Below, piece by piece: positions 1 through 8,094 of a stretch of DNA of 31,023 nt. Source of the stretch: a virus; the IMG/VR virus record IMGVR_UViG_3300024891_000009, positions 1 through 31,023 of that record; one strand, written 5' to 3'. The notes beneath the pieces were generated by a model that worked only from the letters and a program-made list of their open reading frames with translations, was not told where the DNA came from and did no database searches. Every line of letters starts with the position of its first letter. Positions within the stretch are counted from its first letter, which is position 1. The position numbers and the translations under genes were made by a program.

Positions 1-181
1 CCTCAGCCGTGCCCATATTGAGCTCGCCCAGGCCAGCGGCACGCATGGCCAGATTTGTCTGGATTTCCGCGTCCAGATAGTCCTGGTCGGTGAGTATTCG
101 CAGACCGACAACCACGCCAGCGCCTAAATCGGTCGTCTTTATCGCTGTATGACTTTGTTTGAGCTTTTCCAAAACATTCAC
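1..181 (-). CDS. Tail assembly protein, Mu gp41/E-like (5' part only)
   Basis: This is the N-terminal ~60 residues of a gene that runs off the left edge. I place the start at a GTG (179-181), six bases after an AAGGAGGT ribosome binding site (188-195, minus strand). That site overlaps the 3' end of the tail tube gene, so the two are translationally linked. The visible protein begins MNVLEKLKQS and contains VVGLRILTDQDYLDAE and a helical segment. Its place immediately after the tube gene matches the Mu tail assembly gene (gp41), which is followed by the tape measure in Mu-like phages. A programmed frameshift is common at the end of this gene, but that region is outside the window. Confidence 0.65.
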   Translation of the reverse strand, partial: MNVLEKLKQSHTAIKTTDLGAGVVVGLRILTDQDYLDAEIQTNLAMRAAGLGELNMGTAE

Positions 182-183
182 GA

Positions 184-540
184 TCAAACCTCCTTGCAAT
201 CCAGCGCGCCGAATACTAGCTTGACCTCGCCCTTCTCCAGCTCCAGCGCATTGCCGCACCAGGCGCCGTTCAGCACAAAGCTGGCCCCGGTATCGGTATC
301 GGTATCGAACGAAATGGTCGCCGCCGTCATGGCTCTAAAGTCGGCCAGCTTCACATCGCTGGTATGCGGGATGACGCATTCAACGCCTGGCGCTTCGGTC
401 TTTTCCGAGAAGCCGACCACGCCGGTATCGGCGACAACGGTTTCGCGCGAGACGCCGCCGTACATCAATTTAGCGCCTTCCTTAGACGCCAAGCGCTTGC
501 CGGCGACGGTGATAAAGACGCGGCCCGTTACTTGTGCCAT
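184..540 (-). CDS. Phage tail tube protein (Mu gpM-like)
   Basis: This 118-residue protein begins MAQVTGRVFITVAGKRLASK, the usual opening of Mu-type tail tube proteins. It is of normal family length and lies directly downstream of the sheath, as in Mu (L then M). The product should form the inner tube of the contractile tail. Residues in the second half include a short DTDTDT run from three GGTATC units (289-306), which is a small coding microsatellite. Nine bases separate it from the sheath stop. Identification rests on position, length and the N-terminal pattern. Confidence 0.85.
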   Translation of the reverse strand: MAQVTGRVFITVAGKRLASKEGAKLMYGGVSRETVVADTGVVGFSEKTEAPGVECVIPHTSDVKLADFRAMTAATISFDTDTDTGASFVLNGAWCGNALELEKGEVKLVFGALDCKEV

Positions 541-549
541 GATCGACTC

Positions 550-2028
550 CTAGAGAATGAATTGAACCGCCGCCGCGAACACGTCGAACTGATTGACGGT
601 ATTCGGCGGGATGATCGCGTTGACGCGGTTGACGTCGCTTGTCGAGCGCACCACGATCAAGTCCGCGATGAACTGGTCGAGGTCCTCCAGCAGGCCGGCG
701 CGCTCCAGATCGGCCGACGCCGCGATCAGCGTATTGCGGATCAGCTTCGGCGTCGTGATCGGCTGCCCAGGCTGGATCTTGCCGAGCACGTCGTCGCCGA
801 CCAGTTTATGGCGCGGGTAATCGCGCAGCACCGCCACGCGGAACGCATACCTCATATAATCCACGGTCCATTTAGTATTCAGCTTCAGCAGTGACACATC
901 CTCAACGCCGAAACTGTTTTGTTGATACGTGGTGATGACCTGCTCGATCATCGCCGCATCGGCCTGGTCGACGATGATCGACGAGATTCCATCATGCAGC
1001 AGATTGTTGCGCTCGGTATCGGTAAAGCGGTCTGCCTCGACCGGAGCCAGCACACTCGGTAGGCTGATCGAGCGGAACGGCCGCGCCGGATCGTTGGCGC
1101 CGGCAAACTCGACCGCCGCGCCGAACTGTGCCGAGATGACCCACGGCAGAGTCGGCGATTTGTACAGTCCACTAAAGGTCGTGTGCGCCGAATTGCGCGC
1201 CGAGCCGTAAGCGGCCAGCGTCGAATAACTGCCGGATTTGTGCGCGAACACATGCCCGGTGCGCATGTCCATGCCGCCCCAGCGGCTGTCCAGCTCGGCT
1301 TCAAGCTGCTGGATGTTGGCGGTGTCGGTCCAGCCGCATAGGATCGTGTACGGATTCATCGTCGACATCGCCGAGATCGCCGCCGAAACGTCCGGATTGC
1401 CGGTGCCGGTAACGCTTGATGCAAACGCCACCGCCAGACCGGTCGGCAGGAACTCGCCACTGTAATAGTTGACCCGGTAATCGATATCGTTGCCATCGAC
1501 GCCCTTGTGCCGCGCCGTGCAGGTAACCACGCCCAACGCGTTGGTGGCCGTCACCGCGCCGTCCGGATCCGCGTTGATCGCCGCCGCCACCGCCGTTGCG
1601 ATGTTGGTCATCGTCTCGCCGGCAACGACCTGCACCGACAGCCGCCGGCCGCCGATGTATAGATAGAGCGTGCCCGAGGCGGTGACCGCACCGGTCAGGG
1701 TGATCGTCTGCGCCGCCGCCACGCCCGCGACCAGGTCGTCGAGCGCCAGTGCCCAGCATTCGGTGTACGGGTTGACCCGCAACGCCGCCTCGATCTGCTG
1801 CGCCAGCATCGAGCCGCGCCCGAAATAATTGACGCCGTCTTCCTTGCGGCTGACGCGGGTCAACACGCCTGCGGCCACGGTGCCGGTAGACAGCCTTTGG
1901 CCCAACACCAGCATCTTGTGCGGCATCACCGGCAGGCCGCGCACGGCCTTGGTGTGATCGATCTCGGCATAGGCGCCGGGGACGCGCCAGTCGAGGGGGA
2001 TGGTTAAAAATGGGATGTTATCGGGCAT
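550..2028 (-). CDS. Contractile tail sheath protein (Mu gpL-like)
   Basis: This 492-residue protein is close to the length of the Mu L sheath. The N-terminus contains the typical IPFLTIPLDWRVPGAYAEID segment, followed by VRGLPVMPHKMLVLGQ. The C-terminal half has the conserved sheath region with SLPSVLAP, a run through RFTDTERNNLLHDGISS, then LNTKWTVDYMRYAFRVAV. It ends in a domain that would form the inter-subunit handshake around the tube. It would assemble around the tail tube and contract on host contact. It lies between the 64-residue DUF2635 protein and the tube gene, the same order as in Mu. Confidence 0.92.
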   Translation of the reverse strand: MPDNIPFLTIPLDWRVPGAYAEIDHTKAVRGLPVMPHKMLVLGQRLSTGTVAAGVLTRVSRKEDGVNYFGRGSMLAQQIEAALRVNPYTECWALALDDLVAGVAAAQTITLTGAVTASGTLYLYIGGRRLSVQVVAGETMTNIATAVAAAINADPDGAVTATNALGVVTCTARHKGVDGNDIDYRVNYYSGEFLPTGLAVAFASSVTGTGNPDVSAAISAMSTMNPYTILCGWTDTANIQQLEAELDSRWGGMDMRTGHVFAHKSGSYSTLAAYGSARNSAHTTFSGLYKSPTLPWVISAQFGAAVEFAGANDPARPFRSISLPSVLAPVEADRFTDTERNNLLHDGISSIIVDQADAAMIEQVITTYQQNSFGVEDVSLLKLNTKWTVDYMRYAFRVAVLRDYPRHKLVGDDVLGKIQPGQPITTPKLIRNTLIAASADLERAGLLEDLDQFIADLIVVRSTSDVNRVNAIIPPNTVNQFDVFAAAVQFIL

Positions 2029-2034
2029 AATGGC

Positions 2035-2229
2035 TTAGCCTTTGGGTTTTGATTTTGTGGTTACGGCATCGTCCGACGTGACGATCTCGATATCGCCGGC
2101 ATTCAGGCGGCGTAGCCAGTAGTTGGAGGCAATTACGGTTTCTCCGCCGGGCAGCAATTGCAGGCCGTTTTCCTTGCGGACTAGAGCTGTTGTGACAGGT
2201 TTTATTATGATGGGTTGGCCTAAAATCAT
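2035..2229 (-). CDS. DUF2635 protein (Mu gp38-like), stand-alone copy
   Basis: A 64-residue protein beginning MILGQPIIIKPVTTALVRKE, with GGE, YW and RR motifs typical of the DUF2635 family found just before the sheath in Mu-like phages. The exact role is unknown; position implies tail morphogenesis. A homologous stretch (about 23 of 50 residues identical by my own alignment) forms the N-terminus of the large protein at 3114-4910. The phage therefore has two copies of this module, one free and one fused. The stop is 6 bases before the sheath start. Confidence 0.85.
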   Translation of the reverse strand: MILGQPIIIKPVTTALVRKENGLQLLPGGETVIASNYWLRRLNAGDIEIVTSDDAVTTKSKPKG

Positions 2230-2238
2230 GCCGCACTC

Positions 2239-3111
2239 CTATGGAAAAGTTGCAGGGTCTGTGTAGGTGTCGTTGTAGAATTTGCCACCCGCTGCAAAGG
2301 CCGCTGCATATAAGGCGTCATCGATAGCCTTTACCTGGGCATATGTCCGCCCAGACGCAGTCAGATCTTCGGCATAAGCTCGATAGAGTATTCGGCTAGG
2401 CGCTTTGTTTTGGTTAAAGCCACCCCAAGCACCGAAGTTACCGACAACGAGGGTGATATTGTCTGTCGCTCCAGGTCCAGAACCTGAGATTCCAGATGGA
2501 TTAATCGTCAGATGCACTTTTTCAAGTGGCACCGCTGAAACATCCTCTGTATGAGCTGCATCTCGGCCTTTATTTGAGCCCGCACAACTAGGTATACCTG
2601 CCGCCGCGTAGAATAAGAAATTGGTCGTGCTGGGTGCGAAATGAAATGGAGACTGAACCGATGCGGAGGATAGCGCGGCCCTTGTTACAGCATACCAAAT
2701 TGAAAAGTAATAAGAACGGGTTGGGTTGCCGTGGACATAATCACGAATAGCAGCTGGAAAGTTTACCCCCCAAAAATTCAACCCCGCCGTTTGGTTAACA
2801 TGGCTCACTAATCCATGCACGCCGCCTTTTCCGGTGCGCTCCGTAAGCATCTTCGTGGCTTCATTAGGGTTTGTGGAGGAAACGACACCAGACAACGATG
2901 CTTGCGAACCGGAGCCTAGTAACTCGGCAGCCTGTTTCCATGCCACGTTTGGTATGGCAGAAGCCGCCCCTGGAATCCCTGTAAATCCTCCAAGCGAATG
3001 CCCAGGATCGAAAAGAAACAGGGACCCATCTATTAACAAATAATCGTCCCTCAGTTTTTGAAGTCCGGTTCCTGTAAACGTCGTATCTGACAACACTATT
3101 TTTTGACCCAT
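2239..3111 (-). CDS. Unknown tail-region protein, probable fibre or receptor-binding accessory
   Basis: A 290-residue protein from the ATG at 3111, with AGAGG a few bases upstream. A TTG at 3120 in the same frame is less likely. I do not recognise the family. The protein is rich in Gly, Ser, Ala and aromatic residues, with segments such as RSYYFSIWYAV and DNITLVVGNFGAWGGFNQN, which suggest a beta-sandwich (lectin-like or carbohydrate-binding) fold. It has no signal peptide or membrane segment. It starts two bases after the stop of the SGNH fusion gene. Its codon use is visibly more AT-rich than the flanking tail genes. It and its neighbour look like a cargo block inserted between the DUF1834 and DUF2635 genes. 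Confidence 0.6.
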   Translation of the reverse strand: MGQKIVLSDTTFTGTGLQKLRDDYLLIDGSLFLFDPGHSLGGFTGIPGAASAIPNVAWKQAAELLGSGSQASLSGVVSSTNPNEATKMLTERTGKGGVHGLVSHVNQTAGLNFWGVNFPAAIRDYVHGNPTRSYYFSIWYAVTRAALSSASVQSPFHFAPSTTNFLFYAAAGIPSCAGSNKGRDAAHTEDVSAVPLEKVHLTINPSGISGSGPGATDNITLVVGNFGAWGGFNQNKAPSRILYRAYAEDLTASGRTYAQVKAIDDALYAAAFAAGGKFYNDTYTDPATFP

Positions 3112-3113
3112 CT

Positions 3114-4910
3114 TTACCAACCTCTTCTATTAATTTCGGACGCCACATAAGCGGCAATTTGGGCATGAAATGCGGTGGTGAAGTGCACGCTATCGATACG
3201 CAACGAACGCGGCACGGTCTCTTTAGCAACATCGGCCAAATCATCGGCGCTGCCATTGTTGAACTGGAACGAAAATTCACGGATTTTTATCACGCGATCG
3301 CCGTATGTCTGCACCGCCCAGTCCTCGATCGCCTTGATATTCGTGAGCGTTGACGAACCGGTGCCTTCTGTTGTCGATTGACCGCTGGTTAATGTGCCTC
3401 CGTTTGGCGGGGTAAGAATCAGGAATCGCTTTTCGATGGTCGTCTGTTTGCCAACACAAGACGCAATATCACGCTTAACGTCATCGGGGGTCCCAAGATT
3501 GTTACGACCAATGAAGATCAATAAAGTATCGCGATCATGCGTACTAATGTCGGGGATAAACGGCATCTTGGCGCCGACGTTAACCACGCTTCCTGCCGTT
3601 GTCCTGGTAAAGGTATAGTTGCCACTTCCGTCACGACTCAATGTTCCAGGAATGCCTGCAATTGAGCCTACAATGGTTTGGGTACCTTGCGCAGACAAAA
3701 CATCGATGGTTCTCGATGTCACCGCAACACCGCCGCTGGCTGGGATTTGATTACCGGTCAGCGTCAATAAGCTCACATAGGCGCCAAATTTCGCCGCTTG
3801 TTGCGTCGAGGTTTCGCCGCCGACCGCCTGTGTGACATGAGTGCGCGCCGATATTAAGGCCACGAGTGCTTGACGCCATGTCGTTTGCGACCCCGCGCCT
3901 GCGGTCAGGCTGTCGCCAATGAAATAGAGATTTTTACTGGGTTGAAGATATTCAGACCCTGCAACAACGGCCACCGGGAAATCTCCTATGACCTTGCCTT
4001 CATTGGTAATCGCCAGGCCGATTTTTCCGGTGCTGTCCACTACTGCCCAGGCATAACCGGAATCTTTGATGACAGACTGAGGTAACAGCGCCTGCAACTC
4101 TGTCGCCGATTGCACAGAAAACTTTGGCATATGCACGGCTCCCGCTGCATCGATCATGAGTGCCGCCTGGCCCAGAGTATCGACGATTGCCCAGACATAG
4201 CCCGATTCTAAAGGCATGACTTTGCCGATATATTGGGAGTTTGCGCTAGGGTAAATGGCAATCAATGTAGAACTACTAGCGTTAACACGTCGGTACTCAT
4301 AGGCGGCAACATCACCAGAACCCTGCACCTTGAACGCAACCCCATCCGCCACAGCAGCGCGCCCAGTTGGTTCGTCAACGTAAACGCCAGCGCCAATGAT
4401 AGCCGCATCCCTAGCAGCCTCGGCGGCCGTCTTAGCATTAGCAGCCAAAAGTGCAGCAGTTTCGATGGCAGTAATACCTCCATCTCCCCATATCGTCCCG
4501 TTGGAGACCGAATAAGATCCGTCCGCCGTCCGCCAATTGCCGATGCCTAGATCGGCCGCGGCAGGGCGATCATCGACAGAATCGCTGTAACCATCGCTGA
4601 ACCACCAGCCTTGAGTCGATGTGCATTTGATGTAAATCTTATCCGTTATGATCTCGCACGACTTTTTGCCAAATTCAGGCGCAGGCGGCCGGTCAGCAAG
4701 CGCGCCATACAGCGTAATCGCCCGCTCGCCAATTGGTGGATTTCGGATCAAGCCCGCGCCGATGACTTCCACGCTGCCGTCCGCTACCCGCCGCTGCCAA
4801 TAGGGGCTTCCCCGAACAATTTCGCCACCCGCAGACAGATTGGAGCCGTCCGGTTTTTTCACGACCGCGCCATTCAGAGGGCGTATTGAAACAGGTTGTC
4901 CAATAATCAT
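3114..4910 (-). CDS. DUF2635-SGNH/GDSL hydrolase fusion, tail fibre-like protein
   Basis: A 598-residue multidomain protein. Residues 1-50 are a DUF2635 module (MIIGQPVSIRPLNGAVVKK, then GGE, YW, RR). Residues ~75-175 have Trp-rich and Ala-rich fibre-like segments. Residues ~235-266 and ~283-313 are two copies of a repeat with the pattern SGYxWAxVD...G...L.I...G.V. Residues ~326-598 are an SGNH hydrolase: block I GDSLTAG with Ser334, a Gly pair at ~364-365, block III GRNN at 468-471, and block V DSVH with Asp573 and His576. The catalytic set is intact, so it may deacetylate or de-esterify a surface polysaccharide. The DUF2635 part would anchor it where the free copy acts. The hydrolase assignment is firm; the virion role is inferred. 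Confidence 0.82.
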   Translation of the reverse strand: MIIGQPVSIRPLNGAVVKKPDGSNLSAGGEIVRGSPYWQRRVADGSVEVIGAGLIRNPPIGERAITLYGALADRPPAPEFGKKSCEIITDKIYIKCTSTQGWWFSDGYSDSVDDRPAAADLGIGNWRTADGSYSVSNGTIWGDGGITAIETAALLAANAKTAAEAARDAAIIGAGVYVDEPTGRAAVADGVAFKVQGSGDVAAYEYRRVNASSSTLIAIYPSANSQYIGKVMPLESGYVWAIVDTLGQAALMIDAAGAVHMPKFSVQSATELQALLPQSVIKDSGYAWAVVDSTGKIGLAITNEGKVIGDFPVAVVAGSEYLQPSKNLYFIGDSLTAGAGSQTTWRQALVALISARTHVTQAVGGETSTQQAAKFGAYVSLLTLTGNQIPASGGVAVTSRTIDVLSAQGTQTIVGSIAGIPGTLSRDGSGNYTFTRTTAGSVVNVGAKMPFIPDISTHDRDTLLIFIGRNNLGTPDDVKRDIASCVGKQTTIEKRFLILTPPNGGTLTSGQSTTEGTGSSTLTNIKAIEDWAVQTYGDRVIKIREFSFQFNNGSADDLADVAKETVPRSLRIDSVHFTTAFHAQIAAYVASEINRRGW

Positions 4911-4911
4911 C

Positions 4912-5514
4912 TCAATCCTGCAAGTTGGTTAAATCGTCAGTCAATTCGGGCCGGCTCGCCGTATAAACCGGCGGCTCGGCGATCCATTTTTGATGCTCGG
5001 CCTGCGTCTGGTGCGGGTCCACATCGTAATCGGCATGGAAGGTCGCGAAGTCGGCCATGGCTGCCAGGGCGGTGTCATTGATCGCCGCATTCGTCGCCTT
5101 GGCCGTCAACTGCAAACTGCCTGCCTGGAGCCCGCTGTTTAGCCAGACAGCGCCCTTGGCGAAGTCCGCGCTTTTTGCCGACCAGACCGTGCTGGTCGTT
5201 TTCAAACTGTCCAGATAGGAAGCCAGGGTGTCGATGATCTGGTATAAGCCTATCGTCTGCGCATCGCCATGCCGGGAGGCTTCGACGCCGCGGGCATTGC
5301 GGGCGATGCAGATCAGATCGAAGCGGACCTCGGCATACGCATCACCATAACCCACAGGGCCGGCGACGGTATAAACCGCCGGCGCAGAACTCGCGAAGCG
5401 TTTCACCACCGTAGCGCCGTCGCCATCCGGCATGACCGCCACTTCGCGCAGGTTCGCCGCGATCGGCGAAAGCTTCACGGCGGCGATCAGTTCCTGTTCC
5501 AGCTCGACCAGCAT
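4912..5514 (-). CDS. DUF1834 family phage protein (Mu gp37-like)
   Basis: A 200-residue protein that begins MLVELEQELIAAVKLSP and continues through a domain typical of DUF1834 (gp37 of Mu-like phages), with a segment reading AEVRFDLICIARNARGVEAS and a helical IGLYQIIDTLASYL. It lies between DUF1320 and the DUF2635-containing genes, the canonical order. The family is presumed to contribute to head-tail joining or tail completion; no catalytic motif is visible. It ends two bases before the start of the DUF2635-SGNH fusion and begins three bases after the DUF1320 gene. Confidence 0.85.
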   Translation of the reverse strand: MLVELEQELIAAVKLSPIAANLREVAVMPDGDGATVVKRFASSAPAVYTVAGPVGYGDAYAEVRFDLICIARNARGVEASRHGDAQTIGLYQIIDTLASYLDSLKTTSTVWSAKSADFAKGAVWLNSGLQAGSLQLTAKATNAAINDTALAAMADFATFHADYDVDPHQTQAEHQKWIAEPPVYTASRPELTDDLTNLQD

Positions 5515-5516
5515 GA

Positions 5517-5927
5517 TTAAAAACTATCCCGGCTAAATACCGACGGGCTGGAGCTGAACTCCGCCGTGCCGCCGGCAACTTCCGGCAGGGAGCCGGCGGT
5601 GTCCGGCGCCAGCTTGATCTTCCCGGTCGCGACCTTTTCCAGATACTTGATCGCATTGTCGTAATCGTCCTTGACGCGGTCCGTCACCTGCTCGCGATAC
5701 AGCCGATATCGGGTAATGTCGCAGGCCAACCGCTTCAAGTTGGCGGGCACCACCGCCAGCGGCAGATAGTTGATCAGATAGCCGTCGATCTCCGCGTCGG
5801 CGTCGGCGATCGCGACGTTCAGCACCGTATCGTCGATCACGCCAAGATTGTCCAGGTCGGTGAGCTGGATCAACTCCCGCTCGCCGCCTGGTCGATCCAA
5901 TAGGTCGGCTTTGGCGCAGTAGCTCAT
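5517..5927 (-). CDS. DUF1320 family phage protein (Mu gp36-like)
   Basis: A 136-residue protein beginning MSYCAKADLLDRPGGERELI. It contains the family pattern with an acidic ADADAEIDGYL segment, LKRLACDITRYRLY, and DRVKDDYDNAIKYLEKVATG. These are characteristic of DUF1320 proteins (Mu gp36), which are related to head-tail connector (gp6-like) adaptors. It follows the HI1506-like gene and precedes DUF1834, as in Mu. It probably binds the portal ring to complete the head-tail connection, but that is inferred from the fold family. Confidence 0.88.
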   Translation of the reverse strand: MSYCAKADLLDRPGGERELIQLTDLDNLGVIDDTVLNVAIADADAEIDGYLINYLPLAVVPANLKRLACDITRYRLYREQVTDRVKDDYDNAIKYLEKVATGKIKLAPDTAGSLPEVAGGTAEFSSSPSVFSRDSF

Positions 5928-5930
5928 CGC

Positions 5931-6152
5931 TTACTCTTCGGACCCTGCGTCCAGCGCGATCTCGATGTCATCGACGACCAGCAGCGGCTCGGCCTTGATC
6001 TGCGCGATCTGCTCCTTGGTCAGTTCGCTGCATGCGATCTCGGTAGTTCCAGACCATTCGCGGCCGCCACGGCGGAAGCCGTTGCGAGCCGAGCGGACCC
6101 GGAGGCCCGGCACTGTCTTTGTGTTTTTCTTTTCAGTGGTTGCAGCCATCAT
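5931..6152 (-). CDS. HI1506-like small phage protein (FluMu gp35-type)
   Basis: A 73-residue protein with a Lys/Arg-rich N-terminal part (VRSARNGFRRGGREWSGT) followed by an acidic C-terminal half (LTKEQIAQIKAEPLLVVDDI). The second half matches the HI1506 pattern found between capsid and DUF1320 genes in Mu-like prophages. Two consecutive ATG codons (6152 and 6149) follow an AGGAG site at 6157-6161. The second has the better spacing. The function in the virion is unknown. Confidence 0.75.
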   Translation of the reverse strand: MMAATTEKKNTKTVPGLRVRSARNGFRRGGREWSGTTEIACSELTKEQIAQIKAEPLLVVDDIEIALDAGSEE

Positions 6153-6161
6153 CAACTCCTA

Positions 6162-7223
6162 TTAACCCGCACCGGTGCTGCCGACAGACAACTGCCAGAA
6201 GCCGTAAATGCCTGTCGCCCGCGCTTCCGCGCCGAACTTGTACTCGGCCTTCATGAACACGTCCTCATTCTCCATCGAAGTTTGCGAGACGAATTCAGGG
6301 CGCTTGCGCATCTGCACGATGAACGGCTTAACGGCCTTGCTGGTGACATGCAGGAACCAGGCGGTATCAGAGGTCAGCGCCGGATTGACGATCACCGTGG
6401 CCGTGCCCTTATAAGGGTTCGGACTGTTGTCGTCGAGCTTGTCCGCGTTGATCAGTTTGTTGGCGACCGCTTCCAGCGCCGGCGGCACTTCCAGTGTGTC
6501 CGGAACCAGGCGAAGCGGCATGCCTTCGTCGTCCTTAAACTTCATGATCGCGGTGCGCGCCGCGCCGTAACTGGCCAAGGCCGCCGCCGGAGTCGCGGAA
6601 CTCAAGACTGCCGTCAGCTTATTGCTGACCGACGCGCCGGCCACCGAGTGATCGGTATCGTAAAAATACTGGCCGTCGATGCCGGTGTTGGTAAATGCAC
6701 CGTTTTTCAAACTGTCGACGATGATGTCGTTCAGCTCGGCGGCGCTGTCGCCGGCCATTTGGGCCTGCGCATTGTAGATGCCGAGACTGTCGTCCTCGAT
6801 GTCGTTCCGGAGCACGGCGATCGTGGTTTCCCAGTCCTCGTTGATCGCGGTGTATTTGCCGGCCGCCAGCGATTTTACCGACTTCTCGCCGACCCACTTT
6901 CGCATCATCGGGAAGCGGCTTAGCCAGGCGTAATCCTCGCTTTTGCTTGTCGACAAGATCTCCATCGTGGTCGCCTGCCAGTTGCCGACTTCCGCCTTCA
7001 GCGCATTGTTGAAGACGGTTTTGAGACCGGTGAAGATCGTATTGATCGTCGCCTTGTTGACGATCATGCCGCCGAACGCGACCGGCAAACCGATGGTTGC
7101 GGCGACTGCGTCATGTACGTGATCGGCGGAGTCGCCGACCGCGAAGGCGTTAAACGCCAACATCGGCGCCAGGATGGCCAGCACGATGGTCAGGCCATAA
7201 ACTAAAAATTTTCGTGATTTCAT
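6162..7223 (-). CDS. Major head (capsid) subunit, Mu gpT-like, with N-terminal signal-like extension
   Basis: A 353-residue protein. From residue 53 it matches the gpT family start (MIVNKATINTIFTGLKTVFN) and continues with family motifs such as WLSRFPMMRKWVGEK and FYDTDHSVAG. It builds the icosahedral shell. Upstream of residue 53 the frame is open and encodes a Lys/Arg-led hydrophobic stretch (MKSRKFLVYGLTIVLAILAP, then MLAFNAFA), which looks like a Sec signal peptide with an AFA cleavage motif. The upstream ATG has a GGAG-like site about 11 bases before it, and the internal ATG at 7067 has none that is convincing. The extension may be removed by the head protease, or the true start may be 7067. 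Confidence 0.9.
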   Translation of the reverse strand: MKSRKFLVYGLTIVLAILAPMLAFNAFAVGDSADHVHDAVAATIGLPVAFGGMIVNKATINTIFTGLKTVFNNALKAEVGNWQATTMEILSTSKSEDYAWLSRFPMMRKWVGEKSVKSLAAGKYTAINEDWETTIAVLRNDIEDDSLGIYNAQAQMAGDSAAELNDIIVDSLKNGAFTNTGIDGQYFYDTDHSVAGASVSNKLTAVLSSATPAAALASYGAARTAIMKFKDDEGMPLRLVPDTLEVPPALEAVANKLINADKLDDNSPNPYKGTATVIVNPALTSDTAWFLHVTSKAVKPFIVQMRKRPEFVSQTSMENEDVFMKAEYKFGAEARATGIYGFWQLSVGSTGAG

Positions 7224-7240
7224 CGTTTTATTGCTCCGTA

Positions 7241-8092
7241 TTAGGCGCTAGGGGTAATCAGAAAGATTACGTGGCCGAGTTTCGCGGCATCGTTGGTGCC
7301 GCCGACGGTGATCGACAGCACATCGCCGACAGCCAGTACGTTCGCGGCCGACGGCGTTACGTTGTCCACGTCGCCGGCAGCGCTGCCTGCCTGGGTGACG
7401 GTGATGGCGCCAGTGGTCACGGCAACAGCGCCGATCTTCGCAGTCAGCGTGGCGTCGCCGGTCGTCAATGCGCCGTCGATCACGCTGTAAATCTTGCTGA
7501 TGGTGCCGGCAATCGGCGAGACCACGCGCTTGACTTCAGCGGTTGCGCCGACCAGGTTGATGTCGCGAATCTCCAGCAGCATCTTATTCGCACCGCCGCC
7601 CAGGTTAGCGCGCGCCGTTGCCGCCGCGGCCAAATCCGATAGATTGCTCGCTGCCAGCAAGGCGCCGGCTGGAGCGACGAGTGCGTCCTGCCCCATGCGG
7701 ACCCAGACACCATCGCTATCGACATCTTCGATGATGCCGGCCGGGGATCGTGTACCGCCGCCGCTGGTTTTCGCAACGGTTTGATCGTCGACGATGAAGC
7801 AGACGCTGCCGACCTGTGCCAAGGCGATGGCGTCGCCGCCGCCGGAATTGGCCCAACGGAAAATGCCGTTTTCCACGTTCGCCCGTACATCGCCTGCTTG
7901 GCCGGCGCTGTTGTCTACCTGTTCGCTGATGCGGCCGACGCAGACCAGGCCGGTCGCAACCGCGCCTTTGGTCAAATAGCCGCTGGAATTGATCGCGCCG
8001 ATGCTGCCGGCAAAAACCTTGACGGCCGCCAGCGGATAACTGAATTGCTGCCCGGCCCGCGATGGGGTGTTACGGTCTACTGTTAGAGCCAT
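7241..8092 (-). CDS. Head decoration-like protein with C-terminal fibre-like domain
   Basis: A 283-residue protein. Residues 1-130 have the pattern common in small capsid-associated proteins of Mu-like phages (MALTVDRNTPSRAG, then VENGIFRWANS, CFIVDDQTVAKTSG, RSPAGIIEDVDSDGVWV). Residues ~145-165 read ASNLSDLAAAATARANLGG, a linker usually seen in phage fibre proteins. The remaining ~115 residues are a separate, beta-rich, Gly/Ala/Thr-rich domain. It lies between the protease/scaffold and capsid genes, where a decoration protein is expected. The product probably coats the capsid surface and displays the extra domain. The decoration role is inferred. Confidence 0.7.
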   Translation of the reverse strand: MALTVDRNTPSRAGQQFSYPLAAVKVFAGSIGAINSSGYLTKGAVATGLVCVGRISEQVDNSAGQAGDVRANVENGIFRWANSGGGDAIALAQVGSVCFIVDDQTVAKTSGGGTRSPAGIIEDVDSDGVWVRMGQDALVAPAGALLAASNLSDLAAAATARANLGGGANKMLLEIRDINLVGATAEVKRVVSPIAGTISKIYSVIDGALTTGDATLTAKIGAVAVTTGAITVTQAGSAAGDVDNVTPSAANVLAVGDVLSITVGGTNDAAKLGHVIFLITPSA

Positions 8093-8094
8093 GA

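Noticed and set aside
289-306. Three GGTATC units as a regulatory or variable repeat
   Set aside because: A short coding microsatellite in the tube gene (DTDTDT), too short to be more than local codon repetition.
364-894. 176-codon plus-strand open frame across the tail tube and sheath genes
   Set aside because: It is a shadow of two conserved structural genes, Arg/His/Asp-rich and without family features.
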